40,385 nucleotides of DNA from Chromatiaceae bacterium (GTDB taxonomy: Bacteria; Pseudomonadota; Gammaproteobacteria; Chromatiales; Chromatiaceae), in NCBI GenBank assembly GCA_025458165.1, contig JALOTB010000075.1, forward strand, positions 1-40,385, read 5' to 3'. The notes under the pieces are model-generated. The model worked only from the letters and a program-made list of their open reading frames with translations. It was not told the DNA's origin and made no database searches. Made by a program: the position numbers and the translations under genes. This document shows, one piece after another, positions 7,822 to 16,052 of this stretch. Position 1 is the first letter of the stretch. The number at the start of each line of letters is the position of its first letter.

Positions 7822-8247
7822 TCAGCGGGGTGGCTCGGCAGGGGCCTCGGCAAGCAAGTCCAGGAGCGCGCCGAGCTCCTCTGCCGCCGCCTCGGCGGCC
7901 AATTGCTCCATGCGCCGATAGCGGGCCAGCACCTCCAGCCCCAGGTCACTCACCCGGGCCCCGCCCCCGCCGGCACCGCCCTTGGCCGTCTCCACCAGTG
8001 GGCGGCGGAAGCACTGGTTCATCGTCTCCACCAGCAACCATGCACGCCGGTAGCTCATCCCCATGCGCCGGGCCGCCGCCGAGATGGACCCAGTCTCCGC
8101 GATGCGCTCCAGCAGCTCGGCCTTGCCTGGGCCGATTGCGATGGCATGGCCGAAGAGGATGCGCAGGCGCGGGGCGGCCGCTGCACGGGGCCGCTCATCG
8201 CTCGCCGGTGGGCTGCGGCGCTTAGGATTGGGCATGCTTGGAGGCAT
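7822..8247 (-). CDS. modE: Molybdate-responsive regulator ModE (DNA-binding domain only)
   Basis: From the ATG at 8247 this is a 141-aa protein; an internal ATG at 8235 is equally possible. The ModE winged-helix domain is clear: GKAELLERIAETGSISAAARRMGMSYRRAWLLVETMNQCFRRPLVE, then GGAGGGGARVSDLG. It ends soon after a helical tail (YRRMEQLAAEAAAEELGALL), so the C-terminal TOBE/MOP molybdate-binding domains of E. coli ModE are absent. Single-domain ModE proteins exist in other bacteria. It lies upstream of modA on the same strand with the ModE-type operator between them. How it senses molybdate is not evident. Confidence 0.82.
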   Translation of the reverse strand: MPPSMPNPKRRSPPASDERPRAAAAPRLRILFGHAIAIGPGKAELLERIAETGSISAAARRMGMSYRRAWLLVETMNQCFRRPLVETAKGGAGGGGARVSDLGLEVLARYRRMEQLAAEAAAEELGALLDLLAEAPAEPPR

Positions 8248-8542
8248 CTGCGGTACCGACTCGAGGCCGACAGTGTATCGCGGGGGGAGACTGTGCCTCG
8301 TTCTCGAAAGGAGAGACGGGGACCTGCGGCCCTGGCGGGGCGAGTCCCGCCCATGACGGGGGCTGCTTCGGCGATGGGGTGCAGGACGCCACCGGCTGCA
8401 CCCTGGGGAGGGCAATCTGGACAAGCACGTCTTCGTCCCCTGCTCGGGCTACCAGCGCTGGGCGAGCGGCGCTCGCCGAGGGGCGGATTTCCGACGGATA
8501 TATACGGTAGAACATATATACGGGCTGCGATATATTGCCCCC
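8248..8542. other. modE-arsR intergenic region with hairpins
   Basis: This gene-free stretch separates divergent modE and arsR. It holds a perfect 7-bp hairpin GGTGCAG/CTGCACC (8378-8384, 8396-8402, 11-nt loop) and a second stem GGCGAGC/GCTCGCC (8461-8467, 8471-8477). Neither is followed by a T-tract. The arsR promoter lies at its right end. Confidence 0.5.
8498..8536 (+). promoter_or_regulatory. arsR promoter with AT-rich direct repeats
   Basis: An AT island in GC-rich DNA holds two copies of ATATATACGG (8498-8507 and 8514-8523), 16 nt apart, about one and a half helical turns. TATATT at 8531-8536 is a good -10 hexamer; 17 nt upstream is TAGAAC, a weak -35. The arsR GTG begins only 6 nt past the -10, so transcription from it would start at or beside the start codon. 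The repeats are the natural candidate for ArsR binding. Confidence 0.55.
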
Positions 8543-8896
8543 GTGAGCCTCGACCCCGATGCCTTCTTCAGCGCCCTGGCGCACCCGCTGCGTCTGCGCA
8601 CCCTGATCCTGCTGCATCAGGAGCACGAGCTCTGTGTGTGCGAGCTGACCCATTCGCTCGGCGTCGCCCAGCCCATGATCTCCCGCCATCTCGCCCAGTT
8701 GCGCGAGGCGCGCCTAGTGCGCGACCGGCGTGAGGCGCTCTGGGTGCACTACGCCCTGCACCCGGAGCTGCCGGCGTGGGCGCGGCGGGTGCTGGCGGAC
8801 GCGGCCGCGGGGCTCGCCGGTCAGGCCCCCTACCAGCACGACCGCGCGGCGCTCGCGGCCATGCCCCGCCGAGCGGTCCCCAAGTGCTGCGCCTGA
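8543..8896 (+). CDS. arsR: ArsR-family arsenic-responsive repressor
   Basis: A 117-aa winged-helix repressor. The DNA-recognition part reads ELCVCELTHSLGVAQPMISRHLAQLREARLV, with C31 and C33 in the metalloid-sensing ELCVCEL loop of classical ArsR, and a C-terminal CC pair at 115-116 that could add a ligand. Arsenite or antimonite binding would release the promoter. The start is GTG with no Shine-Dalgarno sequence, consistent with a leaderless mRNA. It is the first gene of a five-gene arsenic operon; acr3 follows after 39 nt. Confidence 0.9.
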   Translation: MSLDPDAFFSALAHPLRLRTLILLHQEHELCVCELTHSLGVAQPMISRHLAQLREARLVRDRREALWVHYALHPELPAWARRVLADAAAGLAGQAPYQHDRAALAAMPRRAVPKCCA

Positions 8897-8935
8897 GCGC
8901 GGCGCACCCACCCTGAAGACAGCCGAGGTCCGACG

Positions 8936-10078
8936 ATGAGCACCCAGTGTGAAGTCACCGCCAAGCAGGCCGCCGGGTCGGAGATGGGCCTCTTCGAGCG
9001 CTATCTCACCCTCTGGGTGTTTCTGTGCATCCTCGCCGGGATCGCGCTCGGGCACTTTTTCAACGGCGCCTTCCAGGCGATCGGCGCGCTAGAAGTGGCC
9101 CGGGTCAATCTGCCGGTGGCGCTGCTCATCTGGCTGATGATCATCCCCATGCTGCTCAAGATTGATCTCCGCGCGCTCAAGGGGGTGCGGGCGCACCTGC
9201 GCGGCGTGGGCGTGACGCTGTTCGTCAACTGGGGGGTGAAGCCCTTCTCCATGGCGGTCCTCGCCTGGCTCTTCATCGGCTGGCTGTTCCGCGACTGGCT
9301 GCCCGCGGATCAGATCGACTCCTACATCGCCGGGCTCATCATCCTCGCCGCCGCCCCCTGCACCGCCATGGTCTTCGTCTGGAGCCACCTCTCCCGCGGC
9401 GAGCCGCACTTCACCCTGACCCAGGTGGCGCTCAACGACGTCATCATGATCTTCGCCTTTGCCCCGGTGGTAGGGCTCTTGCTCGGGCTCTCCTCGATCA
9501 GCGTGCCATGGGCGACGCTGTTCCTCTCGGTGGTGCTCTACATCGTCGTGCCGCTGATCATCGCCAACCTCTGGCGGCGCTGGCTGCTGAACCACGAGCA
9601 GGGGGAGCGGCGCCTGCAGCGGGTGCTCGATCGCATGCACCCGATGTCGCTCGCCGCGCTGCTCGCGACCCTGGTACTGCTGTTCGGCTTCCAGGGCGAG
9701 CAGATCCTGGCCCAGCCGCTGATCATCGCGCTGCTCGCGGTGCCGATCCTGATCCAGGTCTTCTTCAACTCCGGGCTCGCCTATCTCCTGAACCGGGCGG
9801 TGCGCTCTCCCCACTGCGTGGCCGGGCCCTCGGCGCTGATTGGTGCCAGCAACTTCTTCGAGCTCGCCGTGGCCACCGCCATCGTGCTCTTCGGCTTTGA
9901 GTCCGGGGCGGCGCTCGCCACCGTGGTCGGGGTGCTGATCGAGGTCCCGGTGATGCTGCTCGCGGTCCGGGTGGTCAACCGCACCCGCGCCTGGTACGAG
10001 CGCCGCGAGGGCGTACCGACCTATGAGGAGTGCTGCCCGTCCGGTCGGCACCGGCACGACGAGCCGCGCCCGGCCTGA
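8936..10078 (+). CDS. acr3: ACR3-family arsenite efflux transporter
   Basis: A 380-aa membrane protein of the BASS superfamily with about ten helices. ACR3 hallmarks are LPVALLIWLMIIPMLLKID, NWGVKPFSMA, the conserved cysteine C142 in LAAAPCTAMVFVWS, FNSGLAYLLN and the helix GPSALIGASNFFELAVA. It exports As(III) using the proton motive force. The C-terminal tail carries CC and several His/Arg residues (EECCPSGRHRHDEP). The stop overlaps the next start by one base (TGATG), so the permease is translationally coupled. Confidence 0.93.
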   Translation: MSTQCEVTAKQAAGSEMGLFERYLTLWVFLCILAGIALGHFFNGAFQAIGALEVARVNLPVALLIWLMIIPMLLKIDLRALKGVRAHLRGVGVTLFVNWGVKPFSMAVLAWLFIGWLFRDWLPADQIDSYIAGLIILAAAPCTAMVFVWSHLSRGEPHFTLTQVALNDVIMIFAFAPVVGLLLGLSSISVPWATLFLSVVLYIVVPLIIANLWRRWLLNHEQGERRLQRVLDRMHPMSLAALLATLVLLFGFQGEQILAQPLIIALLAVPILIQVFFNSGLAYLLNRAVRSPHCVAGPSALIGASNFFELAVATAIVLFGFESGAALATVVGVLIEVPVMLLAVRVVNRTRAWYERREGVPTYEECCPSGRHRHDEPRPA

Positions 10079-11037
10079 TGTTCGACACCCTCGCCAACCT
10101 GGTCGTCTACCGCGGCCTCGGGCTCGACCCGGCGAGCCACGCCGGGGCGGCGCTGCACTTCTTCGTCATGGACACGGCGAAGATCTTCGTCCTGCTGGTG
10201 GTGATCATCTATGTCATGGGGCTGTTCCGGGCCCTGCTCTCACCGGAGAAGGTGCGCGACTATGTGCGCGGCAAGCCCAAGTGGCTGGCGCGCTCCTCGG
10301 CGGTCACCCTGGGGGCGGTCACGCCCTTCTGCTCCTGCTCCTCGGTGCCGCTCTTCATCGGCTTCGTCGAGGCCGGCATCCCGCTCGGGGTGACCTTCTC
10401 CTTCTTGATCGCGAGCCCGATGATCAACGAGGTGGCGGTGGTGATCCTGCTCGGCATCCTCGGCTGGGAGCTGACCCTGATGTACGTCGCCGCGGGCCTG
10501 ACCGTGGCCTACGTGGGCGGGGTGGTCATGGAGCGCTTCCGCCCCGAGCGCTGGGTCGAGGGCTATGTGTGGAAGATCCACATGGGCGAGATCCCCCAAC
10601 TCCAGACCGAGGGCACGCTCGCCGCCCGCCACCGCTACGCCTGGGGCGAGGTGCGCGAGATCGTCCGGCGGCTGTGGAAGTGGGTGCTCTTGGGGATCGG
10701 TGTGGGCGCGCTCTTCCACGGCTATGTCCCCGAGGCCTGGGTGAGCGAGCACCTCGGCGGCAAGGACAACTGGCTGGCGGTGCCGGGCGCCGTCCTGCTC
10801 GGCATCCCGCTCTACTCCAACGCCACCGGCGTCATCCCGGTGGCCGAGGCGATGCTCGGCAAAGGAGTGGCCATCGGCACCACGCTCGCCTTCATGATGA
10901 GCATCGCCGCGCTCTCGCTCCCGGAGATGATCATCCTGCGCAAGGTGATCCGCTGGCCGGCGCTCGCCCTTTATGCCGGGGTGCTCGCCATCGCCTTCAT
11001 CCTGGTGGGCTGGGGCTTCAATATCCTCACCCATTGA
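10078..11037 (+). CDS. ArsP/DUF318-type permease in ars operon
   Basis: A 319-aa integral membrane protein of the COG0701 permease family, with about eight helices. The diagnostic motif TPFCSCSSVPLF carries C85 and C87, and a second family motif is GIPLYSNATGVIPVAEAML. Relatives include ArsP, which exports trivalent methylated and aromatic arsenicals. Next to an arsM methyltransferase this fits a role in expelling methylarsenite, but the substrate is inferred. The ATG at 10078 overlaps the acr3 stop; a longer upstream frame would run through acr3. Confidence 0.85.
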   Translation: MFDTLANLVVYRGLGLDPASHAGAALHFFVMDTAKIFVLLVVIIYVMGLFRALLSPEKVRDYVRGKPKWLARSSAVTLGAVTPFCSCSSVPLFIGFVEAGIPLGVTFSFLIASPMINEVAVVILLGILGWELTLMYVAAGLTVAYVGGVVMERFRPERWVEGYVWKIHMGEIPQLQTEGTLAARHRYAWGEVREIVRRLWKWVLLGIGVGALFHGYVPEAWVSEHLGGKDNWLAVPGAVLLGIPLYSNATGVIPVAEAMLGKGVAIGTTLAFMMSIAALSLPEMIILRKVIRWPALALYAGVLAIAFILVGWGFNILTH

Positions 11038-11090
11038 CCTTCCAAGCGGCGAGCGCGCCGATCGATTCGCGCCCAGAAGAGAGGTTCCCA

Positions 11091-11891
11091 ATGGACACCA
11101 GTACTCCCGAAGAGCTCCGCGATGCGGTGCGTGAGACCTACGGCAAGGTGGCGGAGCAGGGCGGCGGTTGCTGCAGCGGCGGCTGCGGCGAGCCCGGCGT
11201 GGCCGTCATCTCGGCCGACCGCCTAGGCTACTCCGCGGACGACCTGCTGGCGGCACCCGAGGGCGCCAACCTTGGGCTCGGCTGCGGCAATCCGCAGGCC
11301 ATCGCGGCCCTCCAGCCGGGCGAGACGGTGCTCGATCTCGGCAGCGGCGCCGGCTTCGACTGCTTCCTCGCGGCGCGTGCCGTGGGCGCCGAGGGCCGGG
11401 TGATCGGGGTCGATATGACCCCCGAGATGCTCGCCAAGGCGCGCGAGAATGCCCGCCGCGGCGGCTATGCCAACGTCGAGTTCCGCCTCGGCGAGATCGA
11501 GCACCTGCCGCTGGCCGACGCCAGCGTCGACGTGATCATCTCCAACTGCGTGATCAATCTCTCGCCCGACAAGCCGCAGGTCTTTCGCGAGGCCCTGCGC
11601 GTGCTGCGCCCGGGAGGTCGCCTGGCGGTGAGCGACGTGGTCGCCACCGCCGAGCTGCCCGAGGCGGTGCGCTCCGATCTCGCCCTCTACACCGGCTGCA
11701 TGGCCGGGGCCTCCGAGGTCGGCGCGCTCGCCGCCATGCTCGCCGAGGCGGGATTCGCGGACGTCCGCATCGAGCCCAAGGACGCCAGCCGGGCATTCAT
11801 CCGCGACTGGGCGCCGGGGCGCCAGGTCGAGGACTATGTCGTCTCCGCCCAGATCCAGGCCATCAAGCCCGCAAACCGAGCCACTGACTGA
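11091..11891 (+). CDS. arsM: Arsenite S-adenosylmethionine methyltransferase ArsM
   Basis: A 266-aa class I methyltransferase. SAM-binding motif [10 protein letters not shown] is at 81-90, the acidic GVDMTPEML follows, and [12 protein letters not shown] gives C153. Cysteines C65, C153 and C203 (LYTGCMAGA) match the arsenic-binding set known in ArsM; the N-terminus adds C27-C28 and C32 in GGCCSGGCG. It methylates As(III) to mono-, di- and trimethyl forms in the cytoplasm. AGAGAGG lies just upstream of the ATG at 11091. The frame is open further upstream but that part overlaps the permease. Confidence 0.93.
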   Translation: MDTSTPEELRDAVRETYGKVAEQGGGCCSGGCGEPGVAVISADRLGYSADDLLAAPEGANLGLGCGNPQAIAALQPGETVLDLGSGAGFDCFLAARAVGAEGRVIGVDMTPEMLAKARENARRGGYANVEFRLGEIEHLPLADASVDVIISNCVINLSPDKPQVFREALRVLRPGGRLAVSDVVATAELPEAVRSDLALYTGCMAGASEVGALAAMLAEAGFADVRIEPKDASRAFIRDWAPGRQVEDYVVSAQIQAIKPANRATD

Positions 11892-11905
11892 CCGTAGGAG
11901 GTCCC

Positions 11906-12142
11906 ATGAAGCACATCAAAGTCCTCGGCAGCGGCTGCGCGAACTGCAAGCGCACCCTGGCCCTGATCGAAGAGGCGGCCAAGGCCAAGGGGATCGAGGT
12001 GGCCCTGGAGAAGGTCGAGGACATCGCTGGCATCATGAGCTACGGGGTGATGTCCACCCCGGGCGTGGTGATCGACGGTGCGGTGGTGCACGCCGGCGGG
12101 GTGCCCGACCGCCAGAAGATCGAGGCTTGGTTGAGCGCGTAG
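11906..12142 (+). CDS. Small thioredoxin-like redox protein (redox-active disulfide protein 2)
   Basis: A 78-aa thioredoxin-fold protein: KVLGSGCANCKRTLALIEEAAK with active-site C11-x2-C14 near the N-terminus, then GVMSTPGVVIDGAVVHAGGVP holding the cis-proline loop (STPG). This is the TIGR00412 type of mini-thioredoxin, often in arsenic operons beside permeases. A strong TAGGAGG lies 7 nt before the ATG, and it starts 14 nt after arsM. It may supply electrons for arsenic reduction or methylation, or load arsenic onto the permease; both roles are inferred. Confidence 0.85.
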   Translation: MKHIKVLGSGCANCKRTLALIEEAAKAKGIEVALEKVEDIAGIMSYGVMSTPGVVIDGAVVHAGGVPDRQKIEAWLSA

Positions 12143-12274
12143 GGTGCGGTGAGCCTGCGAACCGCACCAGCCACCGGTGCGCACGGTGCGGTTCGTTCCT
12201 CACCGCGCCCTACCGAACGGCGCCGGCCAGTGCTGCGATTGGTGCGGTTCGTTCCTCACCGCACCCTACCGAAC
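12139..12274. repeat. Three copies of a GGTGCGGT-type palindromic repeat
   Basis: Copy 1 (12139-12168) reads GTAGGGTGCGGTGAG then GAACCGCACC, an inverted repeat with arms GGTGCGGT/ACCGCACC. Copies 2 (12185-12218) and 3 (12241-12274) are the reverse orientation and nearly identical to each other over 34 nt, including the flanking CGAAC. They fill the gap between the arsenic operon and dsbB. The family resembles REP-like intergenic palindromes. No gene is supported in 12143-12403. Confidence 0.75.
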
Positions 12275-12403
12275 TGGCTCGATGCCTTGGGCAAGGGGCG
12301 AAGCTTTGCCTATGGGCGCGCCGCCTGCGGGGGTCTGCTCCTGGTCCGGGCGGGTCTGTTGATCGCCTCGGCCTGAGTGCCTGGCAACCCGGAGAACCTC
12401 AAG

Positions 12404-12907
12404 ATGTATCAGCCGAAACCGATCCACACCTGGCTCGCCATTGCCCTCGTCAGCGCCGGCTTGGTGGTGGGCAGCCTCGTGCTGACTGGCTGGCTCGACC
12501 TGCACCCCTGCCACCTGTGCATCTTCCAACGCCTGTTGTTCCTGCTGATCGCCGGCCTCGCGCTGGTCGCCCTGGTCCTCACCCGTCCGCTAGCGAGGGC
12601 GGTAACCGGCGCGCTCGTCGCCGTGCTCGCTGCGGTGGGGCTGTGGGCGGCGATCTACCAGAGCTGGCTTCAGCGCCAGCCGCCGGACGCGGTCTCCTGC
12701 ATCGGCGGCCAGCCGGGACTCATCGAGCGTCTGGTCGAATGGCTCGGTCAGCAGGCCCCGGCGCTGTTTCTTGCCACCGGCTTCTGCGAGGAAGAGGAGC
12801 TCGCGATCCTCGGTCTCTCACTGGCCAACTGGGCCGCGGTAAGCTTCGCCGCGGTCCTCCTGGCCGCCGCCTGGGCGCTCTGGCTCCAGCGGCGTCCCGC
12901 GCGCTGA
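12404..12907 (+). CDS. dsbB: Disulfide bond formation protein DsbB
   Basis: A 167-aa four-helix inner-membrane protein. The first periplasmic loop has HPCHLCIFQR with C36-x2-C39, the quinone-side pair; the second has C99 (AVSCIGG) and C128 (TGFCEEEE), which exchange with DsbA. It passes electrons from DsbA to the quinone pool. The ATG at 12404 has GGAGAA upstream and gives the usual N-terminus; a GTG nine codons earlier is less likely. dsbA follows after 34 nt. Confidence 0.9.
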   Translation: MYQPKPIHTWLAIALVSAGLVVGSLVLTGWLDLHPCHLCIFQRLLFLLIAGLALVALVLTRPLARAVTGALVAVLAAVGLWAAIYQSWLQRQPPDAVSCIGGQPGLIERLVEWLGQQAPALFLATGFCEEEELAILGLSLANWAAVSFAAVLLAAAWALWLQRRPAR

Positions 12908-12941
12908 GGCGCCGTTAACCCCGACATCCTGGAGAGCCTCC

Positions 12942-13610
12942 ATGTCACTGAGCCGCCGACGTTTCAACCAGACCCTCTTGGCCATGCTCGCCGCCGGGGC
13001 GCTGCCAGCGCTGCCTGCGTCCGAGCTCGTCGAGGGGCGCGACTGGAAGGCGATCAAGCCGCCACAGCCCGGCGAGAGCGAGCACAAGATCGAGGTCATT
13101 GAGTTCTTCTCCTACGGCTGTCCGCATTGCCGCCACCTCCACCCGCTGGTTACGGCCTGGTCCAAGGACCTGCCCGAGGACGTGGCGCTCACGCGGGTGC
13201 CCGTGTCCTTCGGCCGCGCCGCCTGGGCCAATCTGGTACGGCTCCATTACGCCCTGGGGCTCACCGGCGACCTCGAGCGGCTCGACGCGGCGGTTTTCGA
13301 TGCGCTGCACGCCGAGCGCACCCAGCTCTTCACCAAGGATCAGATCCTTGCCTGGGTGGAGGGCCAGGGCGTTGATGCCAAGACCTTCGCCGACGCCTTC
13401 GACTCCTTCGCCGTGCAGATGCAGCTCAACCGCAGCGACCAGCTCGTGCGCAAGTATGGGGTCGATGCCGTCCCCCTGCTCACCGTTGATGGGCGCTACG
13501 CCGTGGTGGGACAGGCGACCAAGGGCTATGGCGACCTGCTGGTGATCACCGACGGGCTGATCGAGCAGGCGCGCGCGCGACGGGCGGCCAGCGCGGCCTC
13601 GGCGTCCTGA
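12942..13610 (+). CDS. dsbA: Thiol:disulfide interchange protein DsbA
   Basis: A 222-aa periplasmic oxidase. The N-terminal signal MSLSRRRFNQTLLAMLAAGALPALPAS has an RRRF start and could be Sec or Tat exported. The active site is FFSYGCPHCRHLHP with C60-P-H-C63, and the cis-proline loop is GVDAVPLLTV (P178). It introduces disulfides into exported proteins and is re-oxidised by the neighbouring DsbB. GAGAGCC lies upstream of the ATG. Length is normal for DsbA. Confidence 0.92.
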   Translation: MSLSRRRFNQTLLAMLAAGALPALPASELVEGRDWKAIKPPQPGESEHKIEVIEFFSYGCPHCRHLHPLVTAWSKDLPEDVALTRVPVSFGRAAWANLVRLHYALGLTGDLERLDAAVFDALHAERTQLFTKDQILAWVEGQGVDAKTFADAFDSFAVQMQLNRSDQLVRKYGVDAVPLLTVDGRYAVVGQATKGYGDLLVITDGLIEQARARRAASAASAS

Positions 13611-13680
13611 TCCCGGTTCTGCGCGGTCTCTTGCCGTCGGCCTATCGACCCGGTCCAGCAAACCAGAGGAGATCTTCGTC

Positions 13681-14625
13681 ATGACAACCCGCTTGCTCGC
13701 GGCCCTTGGATATCGGCTCCTCGCCCTCTGCCTGCTTGTCGGCCCCTCCTTCGCCGCCCTCGCGGCCCCGGGCTTCCTCGTCGATGCCGACTGGCTCGCC
13801 GAGCGCATGGAGGACGAGAAGTTGATCTTGCTGGAGGTGCGCTACCACCCGCACCGGTACTTCACCGTCGGGCATATCCCCGGGGCCGTCCAGGTCCAGC
13901 GCTTCAAGGACCTCGGCGACAACCAGGGCCGCCCGATCATGCGCTTCCCCTCCCGCGAGGCCTTCGAGGCGACGCTGCGCCGCTGGGGGGTGAACGACGA
14001 CTCGCTCCTGGTCATCTACGACGATTCGCGCACGGCGCTTGCCTCGCGGCTGTACTTCCTGCTCGACCTCTACGGCTTCGACATGGGCCAGGTGAAGATC
14101 CTCAACGGCGGCACCGGGGAATGGACCGCCTTCAACGAGCTGGAAAAGGAGGCCCCGCCGCCCCGGCCGGCGGGCAACGTCAGCTTGAAGCCTGCCAACC
14201 CGGCCCTGTTCGTCGAGTGGACTGCGGTCTACGACGACGTCGTCTCCCGCCGCGATCCCCAGGTCGTGCTGCTCGATGCCCGCCCCGCCGACATGTACAC
14301 CGGAGAAGTCATCCGCCACTCGATCATGGGCGGACACATCCCCGGGGCGGTCAATGTGGTGAGCCTCGACGGCACCGACGGGCAGAGCCAGAAGTGGAAG
14401 GACGGCGAGACCATCGCCGCCCTGTACGCCGGCATCCCTAAGGACAAGACCGTCTATGCCTACTGCCACGACGGCTTCCGCATGGGCCTCGCCTACCTCC
14501 AGCTCAAGCACCTCGGCTACCAGGACGTGCGCCTCTACAACGGCGGCTGGTCGCATTGGGGCAATGAGCTGACGCTCCCGGTGGTCGAGGGTCCCGAGCC
14601 CTTCGACGCGGACTTCGCGCTCTAG
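13681..14625 (+). CDS. Exported two-domain rhodanese (thiosulfate sulfurtransferase)
   Basis: A 314-aa protein with a signal peptide ending near FAALAAP and two rhodanese folds. In the N-terminal fold the active-site loop has YDDSRTALASR with no cysteine, so it is structural. The C-terminal fold has AYCHDGFRMG with catalytic C262. It moves sulfane sulfur from thiosulfate or a persulfide to a thiol or cyanide acceptor, which would fit a sulfur oxidiser. It follows dsbA by 70 nt on the same strand. AGAGGAG is placed well for the ATG. The physiological acceptor is unknown. Confidence 0.9.
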   Translation: MTTRLLAALGYRLLALCLLVGPSFAALAAPGFLVDADWLAERMEDEKLILLEVRYHPHRYFTVGHIPGAVQVQRFKDLGDNQGRPIMRFPSREAFEATLRRWGVNDDSLLVIYDDSRTALASRLYFLLDLYGFDMGQVKILNGGTGEWTAFNELEKEAPPPRPAGNVSLKPANPALFVEWTAVYDDVVSRRDPQVVLLDARPADMYTGEVIRHSIMGGHIPGAVNVVSLDGTDGQSQKWKDGETIAALYAGIPKDKTVYAYCHDGFRMGLAYLQLKHLGYQDVRLYNGGWSHWGNELTLPVVEGPEPFDADFAL

Positions 14626-14818
14626 CCGTGCGGCTGGCAAGAGGGCCGAGGCAGCGACCGGCCCTGGAAGGGACCGCACCTCGCGGGCTGCGTCCTCTTG
14701 CCGGCAGTGCCCGCGCGGTGCCGGGGCATGCAACGTCTGAGGTCTCGGTAAGACCGGGGCGCTCTTGCATGCCCGCGCGTCCCGAGTCCGGTTTGGCAGA
14801 ACAATGAGTTGAAAGTGT
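14626..14818. repeat. Intergenic inverted repeats after the rhodanese gene
   Basis: Two nested pairs are visible: GCTGGCAAGAGG (14633-14644) with CCTCTTGCCGGC (14694-14705), 11 of 12 paired; and GGGCATGCAA (14724-14733) with TTGCATGCCC (14765-14774), perfect, 31-nt loop. The first could fold as a long-range stem after the rhodanese stop. There is no T-tract, so termination by Rho or simply a repeat is possible. Confidence 0.45.
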
Positions 14819-15502
14819 ATGACTAGGATCCGCGTCTGGGACCTGCCGGTGCGCCTGTTCCACTGGCTGCTGCTCGTGCTGGTCGCTGGGTCGATCACGA
14901 CGGTAAAGATCGGTGGCAACGCGATGGCCTGGCACGGGCGGATCGGGCAGGCGATCCTAGCGTTGATCGTCTTCCGGCTGCTCTGGGGCTTCGTGGGCTC
15001 GACCACCGCCCGTTTCAGCCAGTTCGTGCGCGGACCAGGCGCGGTCCTGGACTATCTGAACGGCCGCTGGCGGGGTGTCGGGCACAGCCCGCTTGGGGCG
15101 CTGTCGGTCATCGCGCTGCTGCTGGTCATCGGGGCTCAGGCGATGACCGGACTCTTTGCGACGGACGACATCGCCTTCAATGGGCCGCTGTATCGCGCGG
15201 TTTCAGTCAACACCGCGATCCAGTTGAGCGGCTGGCACCGCCAGGCGGAGTGGCTGATTTATGGCCTGGTCGCCCTGCACCTGCTGGCGATCCTGTTCTA
15301 TCGGCTCGTTAACAAGGACGACCTGATCACCCCCATGCTGACCGGCACCAAACCGGTGACCGACCCGCAGATGGAGCCGACCCGCGGCGGCGGGCCCTGG
15401 GCGCTCGTCCTCGCACTTGCAGCCGCAGGCGTCGCGTATTGGTTCGCCGGCGGGGCTGTGCTGCCCCCGCCGCCCCCGCCCCCGCCCGATCTCGGGTGGT
15501 GA
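14819..15502 (+). CDS. Cytochrome b561-family membrane protein with polyproline tail
   Basis: A 227-aa dihaem-type b cytochrome with four or five helices. Candidate haem ligands are H15 (RLFHWLLL), H39 (MAWHGRIG), H89 (GVGHSPLG), H140 (SGWHRQ) and H154 (VALHLLAILFY), the pattern of bacterial b561 or NiFe-hydrogenase b-type cytochromes. It likely moves electrons between quinone and a periplasmic c-type partner; the convergent cytochrome c' is the obvious candidate, a pairing seen in other proteobacteria. After the last helix it ends in eight prolines then DLGW, probably a disordered tail. The start is ATG 14819 with a weak ribosome site. Confidence 0.85.
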   Translation: MTRIRVWDLPVRLFHWLLLVLVAGSITTVKIGGNAMAWHGRIGQAILALIVFRLLWGFVGSTTARFSQFVRGPGAVLDYLNGRWRGVGHSPLGALSVIALLLVIGAQAMTGLFATDDIAFNGPLYRAVSVNTAIQLSGWHRQAEWLIYGLVALHLLAILFYRLVNKDDLITPMLTGTKPVTDPQMEPTRGGGPWALVLALAAAGVAYWFAGGAVLPPPPPPPPDLGW

Positions 15503-15509
15503 AACGAGC

Positions 15510-15529
15510 GGGCCGCCTTGCGACGGCCC
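15510..15529. terminator. Possible terminator hairpin between convergent cytochrome genes
   Basis: GGGCCG (15510-15515) and CGGCCC (15524-15529) form a 6-bp GC stem with an 8-nt loop between the b561 stop and the cytochrome c' stop. No T-run follows on either strand, so this is weak. Confidence 0.3.
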
Positions 15530-15578
15530 TCAGCGCGGATCGGGTCGAGCTGCCAGAGATCCCGCTGGCGCCCGCGGG

Positions 15579-16052
15579 TTACTCTTCGGCGCGGAAGCTG
15601 TCGTGGCAGGCCTTACACGCCTTGCCGAGCTCGCCGAACTGGGCGGCGACCGCCTTTTGGTCACCCGTCGCAGCCACCTCTTGCAGTTTGGTCGCCTGCT
15701 TGACGAAGTTGGTCGCGACCTCCTTCACCTTGTCCTGCTCGTCGAAGAAGTTGGGCTTCAGCCGGGTCTCCTTCCAACCGGTGACGTCGAGCGTGCTGGG
15801 CCCGTAGAGGGCGCCCATCCCGGAGTTGGCAATCGCGGCAATCGCGTTGGCGGCGGCGGCAACCTGATCCTTGTTGTAGGGCACACTGCCGTCAACCGCC
15901 TGGGCCTTGATCTTGCCCATGTTCCAGGACATGAATGTGTAACCCGACTGGCGGAACTTGACCATGTCCTCGGGGCTGAGCTGGGCCTGCGCGGCAAAGG
16001 CCACGGAGAGCCCGAGGACGGCGAGGGAAGCGCGAACAGCGTTCTTGTGCAT
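15579..16052 (-). CDS. Cytochrome c'
   Basis: A 157-aa periplasmic cytochrome. The signal peptide ends at AQA (residues 21-23); the mature chain of about 134 residues is a four-helix bundle with the haem site CKACH at 146-150 near the C-terminus, as in all class II cytochromes. The mature start QLSPEDMVKFRQSGY and the WKETRLKPNFF segment match Chromatiaceae proteins. It binds NO and CO and is linked to NO protection in phototrophs. The ATG at 16052 has GAGAGG about 9 nt upstream; the longer open frame to 16457 has no support. It converges on the b561 gene. Confidence 0.93.
   Translation of the reverse strand: MHKNAVRASLAVLGLSVAFAAQAQLSPEDMVKFRQSGYTFMSWNMGKIKAQAVDGSVPYNKDQVAAAANAIAAIANSGMGALYGPSTLDVTGWKETRLKPNFFDEQDKVKEVATNFVKQATKLQEVAATGDQKAVAAQFGELGKACKACHDSFRAEE

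Noticed and set aside
8341..8440. Molybdenum cofactor riboswitch upstream of modE/arsR
   Set aside because: There are hairpins, but I could not match the conserved Moco RNA core, and neither neighbour is a usual target in this position.
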